Assembly: GCA_015066705.1 (NCBI GenBank)
Contig: SVNV01000008.1
Coordinates: forward strand, 1 to 64,000
Direction of reading: 5' to 3'
DNA: 64,000 bases
Source of the DNA: Ruminococcus sp.
GTDB lineage: Bacteria > Bacillota > Clostridia > Oscillospirales > Ruminococcaceae
Part shown: one piece after another, positions 15,928 to 24,237 of the stretch
How positions within the stretch are numbered: position 1 is the first letter of the stretch
Layout: the number at the start of each line of letters is the position of its first letter
Translations under genes and position numbers: made by a program
Notes under the pieces: model-generated
What the model was told of the DNA's origin: nothing
The model's database searches: none
Seen by the model: the letters and a program-made list of their open reading frames with translations, nothing else

Positions 15928-16257
15928 TTATGAAATCAGGTAATGAGCTTCAAGAGCAGCCTTAAAGACAGACTTATCTGTTTTTAAGATACAAACTCCC
16001 TGCATTCTTGCTTTACCGATGGCGTTTTCGTCAACCTCAGCACCCTCGGCAACCACAATACATCCACCTTCGGTAAGTACTGCAACGGCAACAGTATTAA
16101 CGTTACCCATAACGGTAACCCACACTGAGCCTGCCGGGTTTTTAGTCATTGCAAAAGAAAGCAAATCACAGCAGAAAACCTCTGACAGCTCTCCTTCCAT
16201 ATCGCCTTCCGTAACCAGTTCAAATCCGCTTTTTTCAATAAATTCATTAAGTTTCAT
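15928..16257 (-). CDS. DRTGG-domain protein
   Basis: 109 residues with the compact alpha/beta DRTGG-type fold: GDMEGELSEVFCCDLLSFAM, VWVTVMGNVNTVAVAVL, and a final GVCILKTDKSVFKAALEAH. The domain is related to regulatory segments associated with CBS pairs and phosphotransacetylase and is presumed to bind a small ligand. The stop of the upstream hydrogenase-like gene abuts its ATG, so translation is likely coupled. A second member of the same family lies at the head of this operon. Confidence 0.75.
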   Translation of the reverse strand: MKLNEFIEKSGFELVTEGDMEGELSEVFCCDLLSFAMTKNPAGSVWVTVMGNVNTVAVAVLTEGGCIVVAEGAEVDENAIGKARMQGVCILKTDKSVFKAALEAHYLIS

Positions 16258-17592
16258 TTAAAATTCCTCTTCATAATCAATTTTTGAATAATCACTATAA
16301 ACACCATTGTCATCGCTAAGAGAATCAAGGCTGCTGAACTGTCTTGAAATCCTGTGTATGTAATCCCTCAGCAGGTAAATACAATCACGCTCGTGAGCAC
16401 GACCACAGACTATATCCTCTGCAAGAGCCTTGCAGGTAGGTGCTCCGCAGGAGCCACAGTCAAGTCCCGGAAATTTTTCGCAGAGAGCGTTTACCTTTGC
16501 CATGGCAGCGATACTGTCCTTAAGGCTTTTTCCCAGTCTGAAAACGGGGACATAGGGGATTTCTTTATCAAAATATGCATTTTCCGGAGTTTTATCACCA
16601 AGATGATTTTTGGAAACAGGAAGATATTTTCTCAGTCGGTTAAGTTTCGCTTTACCGACATAGGCATTTTCTACGGTAAGAGTACCGCCTACGCAACCAC
16701 CTGAACAGGCATTAAGCTCAATAAAGTCAAGATTTGAAAACTTCTGGTCCTCCAAATCCTCAAGAACCTTTATTACGTTTTCAATTCCATCGGCAGCAAG
16801 ATAGCTGTCATTTAAAAGACCACCTGCTTCTCCGCCACTTCTTCCCCAGCTTACGCCGATTTTTCCCGAGGTGAGCATTTCCTCCTCGTCGTCGATTGAA
16901 TTCTTCATATGATTCAAAAGCACAGGGTAAACGTCCTTGATAGCCACAACCGCATCAACGTCGCTTTTTTCAAAGCCCATAGGATAGCGTGAAGCAGTAA
17001 CCTTTGCAGGACAAGGTGAAATGAATATTACCCCGATATCCTCCGACGGGAGCCCTGTCTTTTCTATTGCGATTCTTCTTGCTTCCTTAGCGGCAATATC
17101 CATAGGTGCGTTGATAGGAAGGATATGCTCGATAAGGTTTGGAAAACGCACGCTTATCAGTCTTACCACCGACGGGCAGGCTGATGAAATAAACGGACGC
17201 TTATCCATATTTTCTTCTATGTATTTTCTTGAAAGCTCGCTTACAAGCTCTGCTGCCGCCGAAACCTCATAAACAGCGTCAAAACCCATTTTGAGAAGTG
17301 CCCTCAGAACAATATTTATGTCGTCGAGATTGTTAAACTGTGCATACAAAGACGGTGCAGGCAGGGCAATTTTGTATTTGTAATCGTCCATAACAGAAAG
17401 CGGGTCATATGTAGCCAGCTTTGCGTGGTGAGGGCAGATTCTTATGCATTCACCACAGTCAATACAGAATTCGGGGATTATTGTGGCTTTGCCATTTCTG
17501 ACTCTTATCGCCTGAGTAGGACATCTTTTTATGCAGTTGATACATCCCATACACTTGTCTTTATCAAGGTGTACAGAGTGTGTGAAATTCAT
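16258..17592 (-). CDS. Sensory-type [FeFe]-hydrogenase-like protein with two N-terminal 4Fe-4S clusters
   Basis: 444 residues. Two ferredoxin motifs (CMGCINCIKRCP, CIDCGECIRICPHHA) precede an [FeFe]-hydrogenase large-subunit domain and a C-terminal 4Fe-4S (Fes) domain, CGSCGAPTCKALAEDI. H-cluster motifs read SSACPSV, SPCPAK and NACSGGCVGG: the four cluster cysteines are kept, but the residue equal to the proton-relay Cys of TSCCP is Ala. This substitution is known in putative sensory (HydS-like, group C/D) enzymes. There is no PAS domain. It likely signals hydrogen or redox state to the ATPase and PHP protein of the operon; that is inference. Confidence 0.85.
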   Translation of the reverse strand: MNFTHSVHLDKDKCMGCINCIKRCPTQAIRVRNGKATIIPEFCIDCGECIRICPHHAKLATYDPLSVMDDYKYKIALPAPSLYAQFNNLDDINIVLRALLKMGFDAVYEVSAAAELVSELSRKYIEENMDKRPFISSACPSVVRLISVRFPNLIEHILPINAPMDIAAKEARRIAIEKTGLPSEDIGVIFISPCPAKVTASRYPMGFEKSDVDAVVAIKDVYPVLLNHMKNSIDDEEEMLTSGKIGVSWGRSGGEAGGLLNDSYLAADGIENVIKVLEDLEDQKFSNLDFIELNACSGGCVGGTLTVENAYVGKAKLNRLRKYLPVSKNHLGDKTPENAYFDKEIPYVPVFRLGKSLKDSIAAMAKVNALCEKFPGLDCGSCGAPTCKALAEDIVCGRAHERDCIYLLRDYIHRISRQFSSLDSLSDDNGVYSDYSKIDYEEEF

Positions 17593-17732
17593 TTAAAACG
17601 CCTCCCGTGTGATGGAATTTATAAGTGTTTGAAATTATTGTTTAGAAAAAATCAATATAATGGTAGCTATCGTGCCACAAAATCGGGTAAATATAAAAGT
17701 GTGGTGCGATATATCTCAAAGGGACACCTCTT
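17593..17732 (-). other. Intercistronic gap with imperfect hairpin
   Basis: 140 bases without a gene inside the minus-strand operon. It holds an imperfect inverted repeat (ATCGTGCCACA ... TGTGGTGCGAT, about 17669-17713) and a GGGAGGCG site just before the hydrogenase-like gene. It may be an mRNA processing or internal regulation site; nothing more can be said. Confidence 0.35.
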
Positions 17733-18155
17733 TTACATATTAACCTTCATAGTAACTGTTGTGCCGACACCGATTTTTGTGTCAATATCCATATAGTCGG
17801 AATATTTCTTCATATTAGGGAGCCCCATTCCTGCACCGAAACCAAGCGAACGGATATTGTCAGGAGCGGTTGACCAGCCTGCCTGCATTGCCTGTTCTAT
17901 ATCGGCAATACCGGGACCCATATCAACCAATATCATTGTAATATCCTCCTCGGAGATTATTACGTCGATATATCCGCCTTCGGCGTGAATTACCATATTT
18001 ATTTCACCCTCGTACATAGCGATAGCAACTTTTCTTACCGCCTCAGGTGAAACTCCCATTTTCTTGAGTTTACTCTTTACGTCGCCTGAAGCCTCTCCTG
18101 CACGGGTAAAGTCGTCAGGCGAAACGTTATAATGAAGCTTTATTGTATCACTCAA
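17733..18155 (-). CDS. Anti-sigma-factor-like ATP-binding protein (GHKL ATPase)
   Basis: 140 residues forming a stand-alone HATPase domain like SpoIIAB/RsbW: the N-box region EAVRKVAIAMYEGEINMVIHA, the G1 box DMGPGIADIE and the G2 box GFGAGMGLPNMKKYSD. Such proteins are serine kinases or anti-sigma factors. The N-box has Glu-Ile-Asn in the usual positions. Its start overlaps the stop of the DRTGG gene by four bases. In hydrogenase-linked clusters this gene always seems to travel with DRTGG, PHP and HydS-like genes, so it is a candidate output element of the sensor; the partner is unknown. Confidence 0.82.
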   Translation of the reverse strand: MSDTIKLHYNVSPDDFTRAGEASGDVKSKLKKMGVSPEAVRKVAIAMYEGEINMVIHAEGGYIDVIISEEDITMILVDMGPGIADIEQAMQAGWSTAPDNIRSLGFGAGMGLPNMKKYSDYMDIDTKIGVGTTVTMKVNM

Positions 18156-18502
18156 TTATCTACGCCTCCTCGCAATCCGCTTTCGTAAAGGATTCCGCAG
18201 GCAGGGAACATTCTCATAGGGGTTGACATAATTACGATTTCACGTTCCTCAGCAAGGGCAAGCATTGACTGGTCAGGCTGTTTTCCTCTGACAAAAACAA
18301 TACATACTATATCCATCATTTCTGCTGTTCTTATTGTCTGAGCGTTGCAAAGCCCGGTAAGAAGCACAGACTGGTCTTTTACAAATGCCAGAACATCGCT
18401 CATCATATCACTTCCGCAGGCTGTATGAACCTCACGGTCTGAAAATTTTTCTCCGCATAAAATTTCTGCGTTAAGCAGCTTTTTAATATCATTTACTGTC
18501 AC
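18152..18502 (-). CDS. DRTGG-domain protein
   Basis: 116 residues starting at GTG, with GGAGG eight bases upstream. It has the DRTGG-like pattern: VNDIKKLLNAEILCGE, SDMMSDVLAFVKDQSVLLTG, VCIVFVRGKQPDQSML and a C-terminal IVIMSTPMRMFPACG. A ligand-binding regulatory role is expected from the family but the ligand is not known. It is the first gene of the five-gene minus-strand operon and is divergent from the hydrogenase structural operon. Confidence 0.75.
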   Translation of the reverse strand: MTVNDIKKLLNAEILCGEKFSDREVHTACGSDMMSDVLAFVKDQSVLLTGLCNAQTIRTAEMMDIVCIVFVRGKQPDQSMLALAEEREIVIMSTPMRMFPACGILYESGLRGGVDN

Positions 18503-18736
18503 GGGTATTCCTCCTTGTTTTTTAGTAGGATTGTTAATAAATCCTTACAAAACATACCATATTTTTATTTTAACATATTTTAAGTAAAAGTTATATAGGC
18601 ATTTCCTATAATATTTTAACCCGATATCTATCAAACCTGTCGAAAAACCGTCCTCGTGACCGTGTTTTTTTGATGCTTTTCAGTGGTTTGTCGAAAATGC
18701 ACAAAAAATGTAATATAGCTATGTTATAATTAGTTG

Positions 18737-18765
18737 TTGATATTTTTTTGACAATGTGCTATAAT
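18737..18765 (+). promoter_or_regulatory. Promoter of the hydrogenase structural operon
   Basis: TTGATA, 17 bases, TATAAT with extended -10 (TGCTATAAT). An imperfect inverted repeat TTGTTGA ... TTGACAA (18734-18754) overlaps the -35; it resembles Rex half-sites but with a seven-base instead of four-base spacing. Confidence 0.65.
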
Positions 18766-18771
18766 TGATAT

Positions 18772-18893
18772 TGTATGAATAATAACATGGGAGTCTGTCG
18801 TTAAACGAACGGCGACGGGTTTTTCCGGAATTATTATTTGCTCGATTTTACCACGTCAGAAAAGTGGTTTATTATTAAACAGGAGGTTTAGAA
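18772..18893 (+). promoter_or_regulatory. Structured 5' leader of the hydrogenase operon
   Basis: About 120 untranslated bases between the predicted transcription start and hydC. It can form a hairpin around GTCGTTAAACGAACGGCGAC and a second one ACCAC ... GTGGT that ends about 14 bases before the AGGAGGT ribosome-binding site. No known riboswitch class was recognised. The rest of the divergent 390-base region (18503-18736) is AT-rich and holds no gene. Confidence 0.4.
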
Positions 18894-19391
18894 ATGGGCA
18901 AAAAAACATCAACTATTCCGTTTAACGGAACTCCGGAACAGGAAGCTGAGCTGAGAAAGATTATTGCGGCTCATAAGGATGACAAGGGTGCTCTTATGCC
19001 GGTTCTCCAGCAGGCTCAGGGCGTTTATGGCTATCTTCCTATTGAAGTTCAGGAAATTATTGCAACAGAAATGGATATTCCACTTGAAAAGGTGTACGGA
19101 GTAGTAACTTTCTATTCACAGTTCTCACTTAATCCAAAGGGTAAGTACACAATTTCTGTATGTCTTGGTACAGCTTGTTACGTTAAGGGTTCAGGAGATA
19201 TTTTCAACAAGCTCAGCGAAGTTCTTGGTATCAAGGGCGGCGAAACAACACCTGACGGAAAGTTTTCACTTGTTGACTGCCGTTGTATCGGTGCTTGCGG
19301 TCTGGCACCTGTACTTACAGTAAACGACGACGTTTACGGAAGACTTACAGTTGACGACGTTGCAGATATCCTTGCAAAGTATAACGACTAA
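18894..19391 (+). CDS. hydC: Bifurcating [FeFe]-hydrogenase subunit HydC (NuoE-like)
   Basis: 165 residues of the NuoE family: an N-terminal helical part (MPVLQQAQGVYGYLPIEVQE) and a thioredoxin-like [2Fe-2S] domain with CLGTACYVKG and CRCIGACGLAPVL supplying four cysteines. In HydABC this subunit passes electrons between the NADH-oxidising HydB and HydA. AGGAGGT lies before the ATG. It heads a five-gene operon; the next gene overlaps its stop. Confidence 0.92.
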   Translation: MGKKTSTIPFNGTPEQEAELRKIIAAHKDDKGALMPVLQQAQGVYGYLPIEVQEIIATEMDIPLEKVYGVVTFYSQFSLNPKGKYTISVCLGTACYVKGSGDIFNKLSEVLGIKGGETTPDGKFSLVDCRCIGACGLAPVLTVNDDVYGRLTVDDVADILAKYND

Positions 19392-19945
19392 TGATGACGG
19401 AAATTTCCCTGAATATCCTCGATGTGGCACAGAATTCTGTACGTGCTGAGGCAGGTCTTATTGAAATATCGGTTGTTGCCGATACAAAAAAGGACAGACT
19501 TGCGGTTACGATTAAGGACGACGGCTGCGGAATGAGCGAGGAGCAGGTAAGAAATGTCACGGACCCGTTTTTTACAACCCGTACAACAAGAAAGATTGGT
19601 CTTGGAATACCTTTTTTCAAGCAGTCGGCGGAGATTACGGGAGGAAGCTTTGAAATTAAAAGCGAACTCGGTAAAGGAACGGTTACAGAAGCAGTTTATG
19701 TGCTTTCTTCCATTGACAGAATGCCTGTTGGGGATATGACTCAGACAATACACTCCCTCGTTACTATGAATACCCATATTGATTTTGTGTATACATATGA
19801 GGTTGACGACAAGAGCTTTACACTTGACACAAGAGAATTCAAGGAAATTCTCGGAAGCTCGGATTTTGATAATCCTGAGGTGTCAGGCTTTATTATGGAT
19901 TTTCTCAGAGAAAATCATAGTGAGGTTTCGCCTCTTGCAAAGTAA
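19391..19945 (+). CDS. GHKL ATP-binding protein in the hydrogenase operon
   Basis: 184 residues with a histidine-kinase-type ATPase domain: N-box ISLNILDVAQNSVRAEAG, G1 box DDGCGMSEEQ, and a G2-like KIGLGIPFFKQSAEITGGSF. There is no dimerisation/phosphoacceptor domain, and the C-terminal 60 residues are specific to this group. The ATG overlaps the hydC stop. Homologues sit between hydC and hydB in many clostridial hydrogenase operons; their role is unknown, possibly signalling or assembly. Confidence 0.82.
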   Translation: MMTEISLNILDVAQNSVRAEAGLIEISVVADTKKDRLAVTIKDDGCGMSEEQVRNVTDPFFTTRTTRKIGLGIPFFKQSAEITGGSFEIKSELGKGTVTEAVYVLSSIDRMPVGDMTQTIHSLVTMNTHIDFVYTYEVDDKSFTLDTREFKEILGSSDFDNPEVSGFIMDFLRENHSEVSPLAK

Positions 19946-19994
19946 TATTTTGGGAGTAACTTACTATTTACATTAAATTTTAGGAGGAAAAGAC

Positions 19995-20369
19995 ATGAAA
20001 TCTTTGGCAGAACTCAAGGCTATCCGTGACAGAATGAAGGGTCAGGTAGATGTCCGTGAGGAAAATTCTGATGCTACAAGAATCGTAGTAGGTATGGCTA
20101 CATGCGGTATCGCAGCAGGTGCTCGTCCTGTACTTTCTGCATTTTCAACTGCTGTTCAGGAAAGAGCACTTGAAAACGTTGCAGTAGTTCAGACAGGTTG
20201 TGTCGGACTTTGTCAGTACGAACCGATTGTAGAAGTATATAAGGCTAACGGCGAAAAGACAACTTACGTTAAGGTTAAGCCGGAAATGGTTGATGAAATC
20301 ATTGACCAGCATATCATTAAGGGTAATGTTGTTACAAAATACACAATCGAGACTTCAAAGCTCGTTTAA
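19995..20369 (+). CDS. Thioredoxin-like [2Fe-2S] ferredoxin, HydB-associated
   Basis: 124 residues. MATCGIAAGARPVL and VVQTGCVGLCQYEPIVEV carry the four cysteines of a thioredoxin-like [2Fe-2S] domain resembling the N-terminus of HydB. TAGGAGG is about 12 bases upstream. It is a small electron carrier commonly encoded in bifurcating hydrogenase operons, and probably an extra subunit or donor; direct evidence is not available from sequence. Confidence 0.87.
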   Translation: MKSLAELKAIRDRMKGQVDVREENSDATRIVVGMATCGIAAGARPVLSAFSTAVQERALENVAVVQTGCVGLCQYEPIVEVYKANGEKTTYVKVKPEMVDEIIDQHIIKGNVVTKYTIETSKLV

Positions 20370-20389
20370 TTCCTGAGGAGGTAAAGTAA

Positions 20390-22201
20390 ATGTATCGTTC
20401 ACATGTATTGGTTTGCGGTGGTACAGGTTGTACTTCTTCGGGAAGTGCCAAGATTATCGAAAGACTGCAGGCAGAAATTGACGCAAACGGACTTCACGAC
20501 GAAGTTCAGGTAGTAAAGACCGGTTGTTTTGGTCTTTGTGCATTGGGCCCGATTATGATTGTATATCCGGAAGGCTCATTCTATTCAATGGTTAAGGAAG
20601 AAGATATTCCTGAGATTGTTTCTGAACATCTCCTTAAGGGCCGTATCGTTTCAAGACTTCTTTACCAGGAAACAGTAACAGACAATGGTATCAAGGCTCT
20701 TAACGACACAGCTTTCTATAAGAAGCAGAGCAGAATCGCTCTCAGAAACTGTGGTGTTATCAACCCGGAAAATATCGACGAATATATCGGTACAGACGGA
20801 TATCAGGCTCTCGGTAAGGTTCTTACAGAAATGACTCCTGATGACGTTATCAAGGAAATCCTTGACTCAGGTCTCCGTGGAAGAGGCGGCGGCGGATTCC
20901 CGACAGGTAGAAAGTGGCAGCTCGCTAAGGACCTCGTTAAGGGTGGTCAGAAGTATGTTGCTTGTAACGCCGACGAAGGTGACCCGGGTGCATTTATGGA
21001 CCGTTCAGTTCTTGAAGGTGACCCACACGTTGTTCTCGAAGCTATGGCTATCGCAGGTTACGCTATCGGCGCATCACAGGGTTATATCTATGTTCGTGCT
21101 GAATACCCAATCGCTATCGCTCGTCTTGAAATTGCTATCAAGCAGGCTCGTGAATACGGTCTCCTTGGTAAGAATATCTTTGATTCAGGCTTTGACTTTG
21201 ACATCGACCTCAGACTTGGTGCCGGTGCGTTCGTATGTGGTGAAGAAACAGCTCTTATGACTTCTATCGAGGGTAACAGAGGTGAACCACGTCCACGTCC
21301 ACCATTCCCAGCTGAAAAGGGTCTTTTCGGAAAGCCAACTGTACTTAACAACGTAGAAACTTATGCTAATATCCCAAGAATTATCCTTAACGGTGCTGAC
21401 TGGTTCAAGTCAATCGGTACAGAAAAGTCAAAGGGTACTAAGGTATTCGCTCTCGGTGGTAAGATTAACAACACCGGTCTCGTAGAAGTTCCTATGGGTA
21501 CAACACTCAGAACTGTTATCGAAGAAATCGGTGGCGGTATTCCAAACGGAAAGAAGTTCAAGGCTGCTCAGACAGGTGGTCCTTCAGGCGGATGTATCCC
21601 AATGGAACACTATGACATCGAAATTGACTACGATAACCTCATTGCTATCGGCTCAATGATGGGTTCAGGCGGACTTATCGTTATGGACGAAGACAGCTGT
21701 ATGGTTGACATCGCTAAGTTCTTCCTCGAATTTACAGTTGATGAATCATGTGGTAAGTGTACACCTTGCCGTATCGGTACAAAGAGACTTTATGAGCTCC
21801 TTGACAAGATTACAAAGGGTAAGGGAACTCTTGAAGATATCGACAAGATGGAAAAGCTCTGCTACTACATTAAGGAAAATTCACTCTGTGGTCTCGGACA
21901 GACAGCTCCAAACCCTGTTCTTTCAACACTTAAGTTCTTCAGAGACGAATATATCGCTCACGTTGTTGATAAGAAGTGTCCTGCCGGCGTATGTAAGGAC
22001 CTCCTTTCATTCAGCATCGAAAAGGATAAGTGTATCGGTTGTGGTATGTGTGCTAAACAGTGTCCTGCTAACGCTATCACAAAGACAGACTATGTTGCAC
22101 CTGGTAAGAAGCTTCCTGCACTTGAAATCGACACAGCTAAGTGTGTTAAGTGTGGAGCTTGTATCGAAAAATGTAAGTTCGGTGCAATCGTTAAGAAGTA
22201 A
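20390..22201 (+). CDS. hydB: Bifurcating [FeFe]-hydrogenase subunit HydB (NuoF-like, NAD(H)- and FMN-binding)
   Basis: 603 residues, full length. Order: N-terminal thioredoxin-like [2Fe-2S] domain (CGGTGCTSSG, KTGCFGLCALGP), FMN/NADH domain of NuoF (GRGGGGFPTGRKW, CNADEGDPGAFMDR), SLBB segment, NuoF 4Fe-4S domain (ESCGKCTPCRIG), and a C-terminal pair of 4Fe-4S clusters (CIGCGMCAKQCP, CVKCGACIEKC). In electron-bifurcating hydrogenases it holds the flavin site that exchanges electrons with NADH and ferredoxin. Codon use is very biased (GGT, CTT/CTC), indicating high expression. hydA follows after 18 bases. Confidence 0.96.
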   Translation: MYRSHVLVCGGTGCTSSGSAKIIERLQAEIDANGLHDEVQVVKTGCFGLCALGPIMIVYPEGSFYSMVKEEDIPEIVSEHLLKGRIVSRLLYQETVTDNGIKALNDTAFYKKQSRIALRNCGVINPENIDEYIGTDGYQALGKVLTEMTPDDVIKEILDSGLRGRGGGGFPTGRKWQLAKDLVKGGQKYVACNADEGDPGAFMDRSVLEGDPHVVLEAMAIAGYAIGASQGYIYVRAEYPIAIARLEIAIKQAREYGLLGKNIFDSGFDFDIDLRLGAGAFVCGEETALMTSIEGNRGEPRPRPPFPAEKGLFGKPTVLNNVETYANIPRIILNGADWFKSIGTEKSKGTKVFALGGKINNTGLVEVPMGTTLRTVIEEIGGGIPNGKKFKAAQTGGPSGGCIPMEHYDIEIDYDNLIAIGSMMGSGGLIVMDEDSCMVDIAKFFLEFTVDESCGKCTPCRIGTKRLYELLDKITKGKGTLEDIDKMEKLCYYIKENSLCGLGQTAPNPVLSTLKFFRDEYIAHVVDKKCPAGVCKDLLSFSIEKDKCIGCGMCAKQCPANAITKTDYVAPGKKLPALEIDTAKCVKCGACIEKCKFGAIVKK

Positions 22202-22219
22202 ACAGGAGGAAAAAGAGAA

Positions 22220-23968
22220 ATGGATATGGTTAATATTAAAATCAATGGCGTGGCTGTATCTGCTCCTAAGGGTTCAACAATCCTTGAAGCAGCAAGACTC
22301 GCTGCAATAGAAATTCCTACCCTTTGCTTCCTCAAGGAAATCAACGAAATCGGTGCTTGCCGTATTTGTGTTGTAGAAGTTAAGGGAGCAAGAAGCCTTG
22401 TTGCATCTTGCGTATACCCTATTTTTGAGGGTATGGAGGTTTTCACAAACACTCCTAAGGTTATCGAATCAAGAAAGCAGACTCTCCAGCTTATCCTTTC
22501 AAACCATGACAGAAAGTGTCTTTCATGCGTAAGAAGCGGTAACTGTGAACTCCAGAAGCTTTGTAACGACCTGGGTGTAGAAGATGAAAACTACTACGAA
22601 GGCACTAAGAATGAATATGAAATCGACACAACAGCTGCACATATGATTAGAGATAACAATAAGTGTATTCTTTGTAGAAGATGTTCAGCTATCTGTGAAA
22701 AGACACAGAAAATCGGTGTTATCGGCGCAAACGAAAGAGGATTCAGAACAAATATCGGTTCTGCATTTGATATGGGCCTTGGCGAAACTTCATGTGTAAG
22801 CTGTGGTCAGTGTATCGCTGTATGTCCTGTTGGCGCACTCACAGAAAAGGATAACACAACTGAAATCTTTGAAGCTATTGCTGACCCAACAAAGACAGTT
22901 ATCGTTCAGACAGCTCCTGCTGTAAGAGCAGCTCTCGGCGAAGCATTTGGTATGCCAATCGGTACAAATGCAGAAGGCAAGATGGTTGCAGCTCTCAGAA
23001 GACTTGGCTTTGACAAGGTATTTGATACTGACTTTGCTGCTGACCTTACAATTATGGAAGAAGCTCACGAATTCCTCGACAGAGTTAAGAACGGCGGTAA
23101 GCTCCCACTTATCACATCTTGCTCACCTGGATGGATTAAGTACTGTGAACACTACTTCCCAGATATGACAGAAAACCTTTCAAGCTGTAAGTCACCAATG
23201 CAGATGTTTGGTGCTACTGCTAAGACATACTACGCTGAAAAGATGGGTATCGACCCTAAGGATATGGTAGTAGTTGCAGTTATGCCATGTACTGCTAAGA
23301 AGTTTGAAATCGGCAGAGATGATATGGATGCCGCAGGTGTAGCTGACGTTGACTTTGCTATCACAACAAGAGAACTTGCAAGAATGATTGACAGAGCTGG
23401 TATCAAGTACGACAGACTTCCAGAAGAAGAATTTGACGCTCCACTTGGAATTTCAACTGGTGCTGCTGTTATCTTCGGTGCTACCGGTGGTGTTATGGAA
23501 GCTGCTCTCAGAACAGCTGTTGAAACACTTACAGGCGAAACTCTTCCTAAGCTTGAATTTGAAGAGGTAAGAGGAACTGAGGGAATCAAGGAAGCTACTT
23601 ACAACGTTGCTGGTATGGACGTTAAGGTTGCAGTTGTTTCAGGTCTCGGAAACGCAAGAGAGCTTCTTACAAAGGTTAAGAACGGCGAAGCAGATTACCA
23701 CTTCATCGAAATCATGGGATGTCCTGGCGGTTGTGTAAATGGTGGTGGACAGCCACAGCAGCCTGCTTACGTTCGTAACACTGTTGACATCAAGGCACTC
23801 AGAGCTAAGGTTCTTTATGACCTCGACGCTTCAATGCCTGTAAGAAAGTCACACGAAAACGAAGGCATCAAGCAGCTTTACGCTGAATTCTTCGGTGAAC
23901 CGGGTTCAGAAAAGGCTCATCACATCCTCCACACAACTTATGTTAAGAGAGGACTCTATAACAACTAA
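22220..23968 (+). CDS. hydA: Bifurcating [FeFe]-hydrogenase catalytic subunit HydA
   Basis: 582 residues. Order: [2Fe-2S] domain (IGACRICVVEV), His-ligated 4Fe-4S motif (HDRKCLSCVRSGNCELQKLC), two 4Fe-4S clusters (CILCRRCSAICE, CVSCGQCIAVCPVGAL), then the H-cluster domain with TSCSPGW, MPCTAKKFE and MGCPGGCVNGGGQP, and the C-terminal small-subunit-like tail. The first H-cluster loop has Ser after the Cys, rather than the double Cys of monomeric enzymes; I recall this variant from other multimeric HydA proteins. With HydB and HydC it couples hydrogen production to joint oxidation of NADH and ferredoxin. Maturases HydEFG are not in the window. Confidence 0.96.
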   Translation: MDMVNIKINGVAVSAPKGSTILEAARLAAIEIPTLCFLKEINEIGACRICVVEVKGARSLVASCVYPIFEGMEVFTNTPKVIESRKQTLQLILSNHDRKCLSCVRSGNCELQKLCNDLGVEDENYYEGTKNEYEIDTTAAHMIRDNNKCILCRRCSAICEKTQKIGVIGANERGFRTNIGSAFDMGLGETSCVSCGQCIAVCPVGALTEKDNTTEIFEAIADPTKTVIVQTAPAVRAALGEAFGMPIGTNAEGKMVAALRRLGFDKVFDTDFAADLTIMEEAHEFLDRVKNGGKLPLITSCSPGWIKYCEHYFPDMTENLSSCKSPMQMFGATAKTYYAEKMGIDPKDMVVVAVMPCTAKKFEIGRDDMDAAGVADVDFAITTRELARMIDRAGIKYDRLPEEEFDAPLGISTGAAVIFGATGGVMEAALRTAVETLTGETLPKLEFEEVRGTEGIKEATYNVAGMDVKVAVVSGLGNARELLTKVKNGEADYHFIEIMGCPGGCVNGGGQPQQPAYVRNTVDIKALRAKVLYDLDASMPVRKSHENEGIKQLYAEFFGEPGSEKAHHILHTTYVKRGLYNN

Positions 23969-24055
23969 CCGGCGAGTCGCCGGTGACACCTCTCCTTTTT
24001 TCTCATTTGTGAGGGCAAATGCCTTTGAGTGACGGAGGGGGGGAACGAAAATTCT
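23968..24055. repeat. Hairpin-rich intergenic element after hydA (family 1-like)
   Basis: A perfect hairpin ACCGGCGA-G-TCGCCGGT starts on the last base of the hydA stop codon. An outer stem CCTCTCC / GGAGGGG then encloses CTCA..TGAG and GGCA..TGCC hairpins. Position and layout match family 1, but linker similarity is weak. Confidence 0.5.
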
Positions 24056-24086
24056 TATTCAGAATTTTCTTAAAAAGTCAAAATTA

Positions 24087-24117
24087 AGAGCAGGATTTGA
24101 TGTCCTGCTCTTTTTGT
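24087..24117 (+). terminator. Terminator of the hydrogenase operon
   Basis: AGAGCAGGA / TCCTGCTCT stem followed by TTTTTG. Confidence 0.85.
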
Positions 24118-24133
24118 TTGACATTATATCTCT

Positions 24134-24160
24134 TCTCCCCTCGCCTAAGGCGAAGGGAGG
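24134..24160. repeat. Small hairpin element
   Basis: CTCCCCTCGCC-TAA-GGCGAAGGGAG, an eleven-base stem with one mismatch, just upstream of the next promoter. Nothing else is seen between it and the hydrogenase terminator. Confidence 0.5.
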
Positions 24161-24176
24161 CATCGACAGCTTTTGT

Positions 24177-24205
24177 TTGACAACGTATACGAAAGGTGTT
24201 ATAAT
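24177..24205 (+). promoter_or_regulatory. Promoter of the radical SAM gene
   Basis: TTGACA, 17 bases, TATAAT with extended -10 TGT: full consensus. Confidence 0.85.
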
Positions 24206-24237
24206 GAGTTAGTAAAAATTCAAAAAGGATTGATTTT

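Noticed and set aside
18734..18754. Rex operator at the hydC promoter
   Set aside because: Half-sites are present, but their spacing is seven instead of four bases and one half deviates, so it is only mentioned as a possibility.
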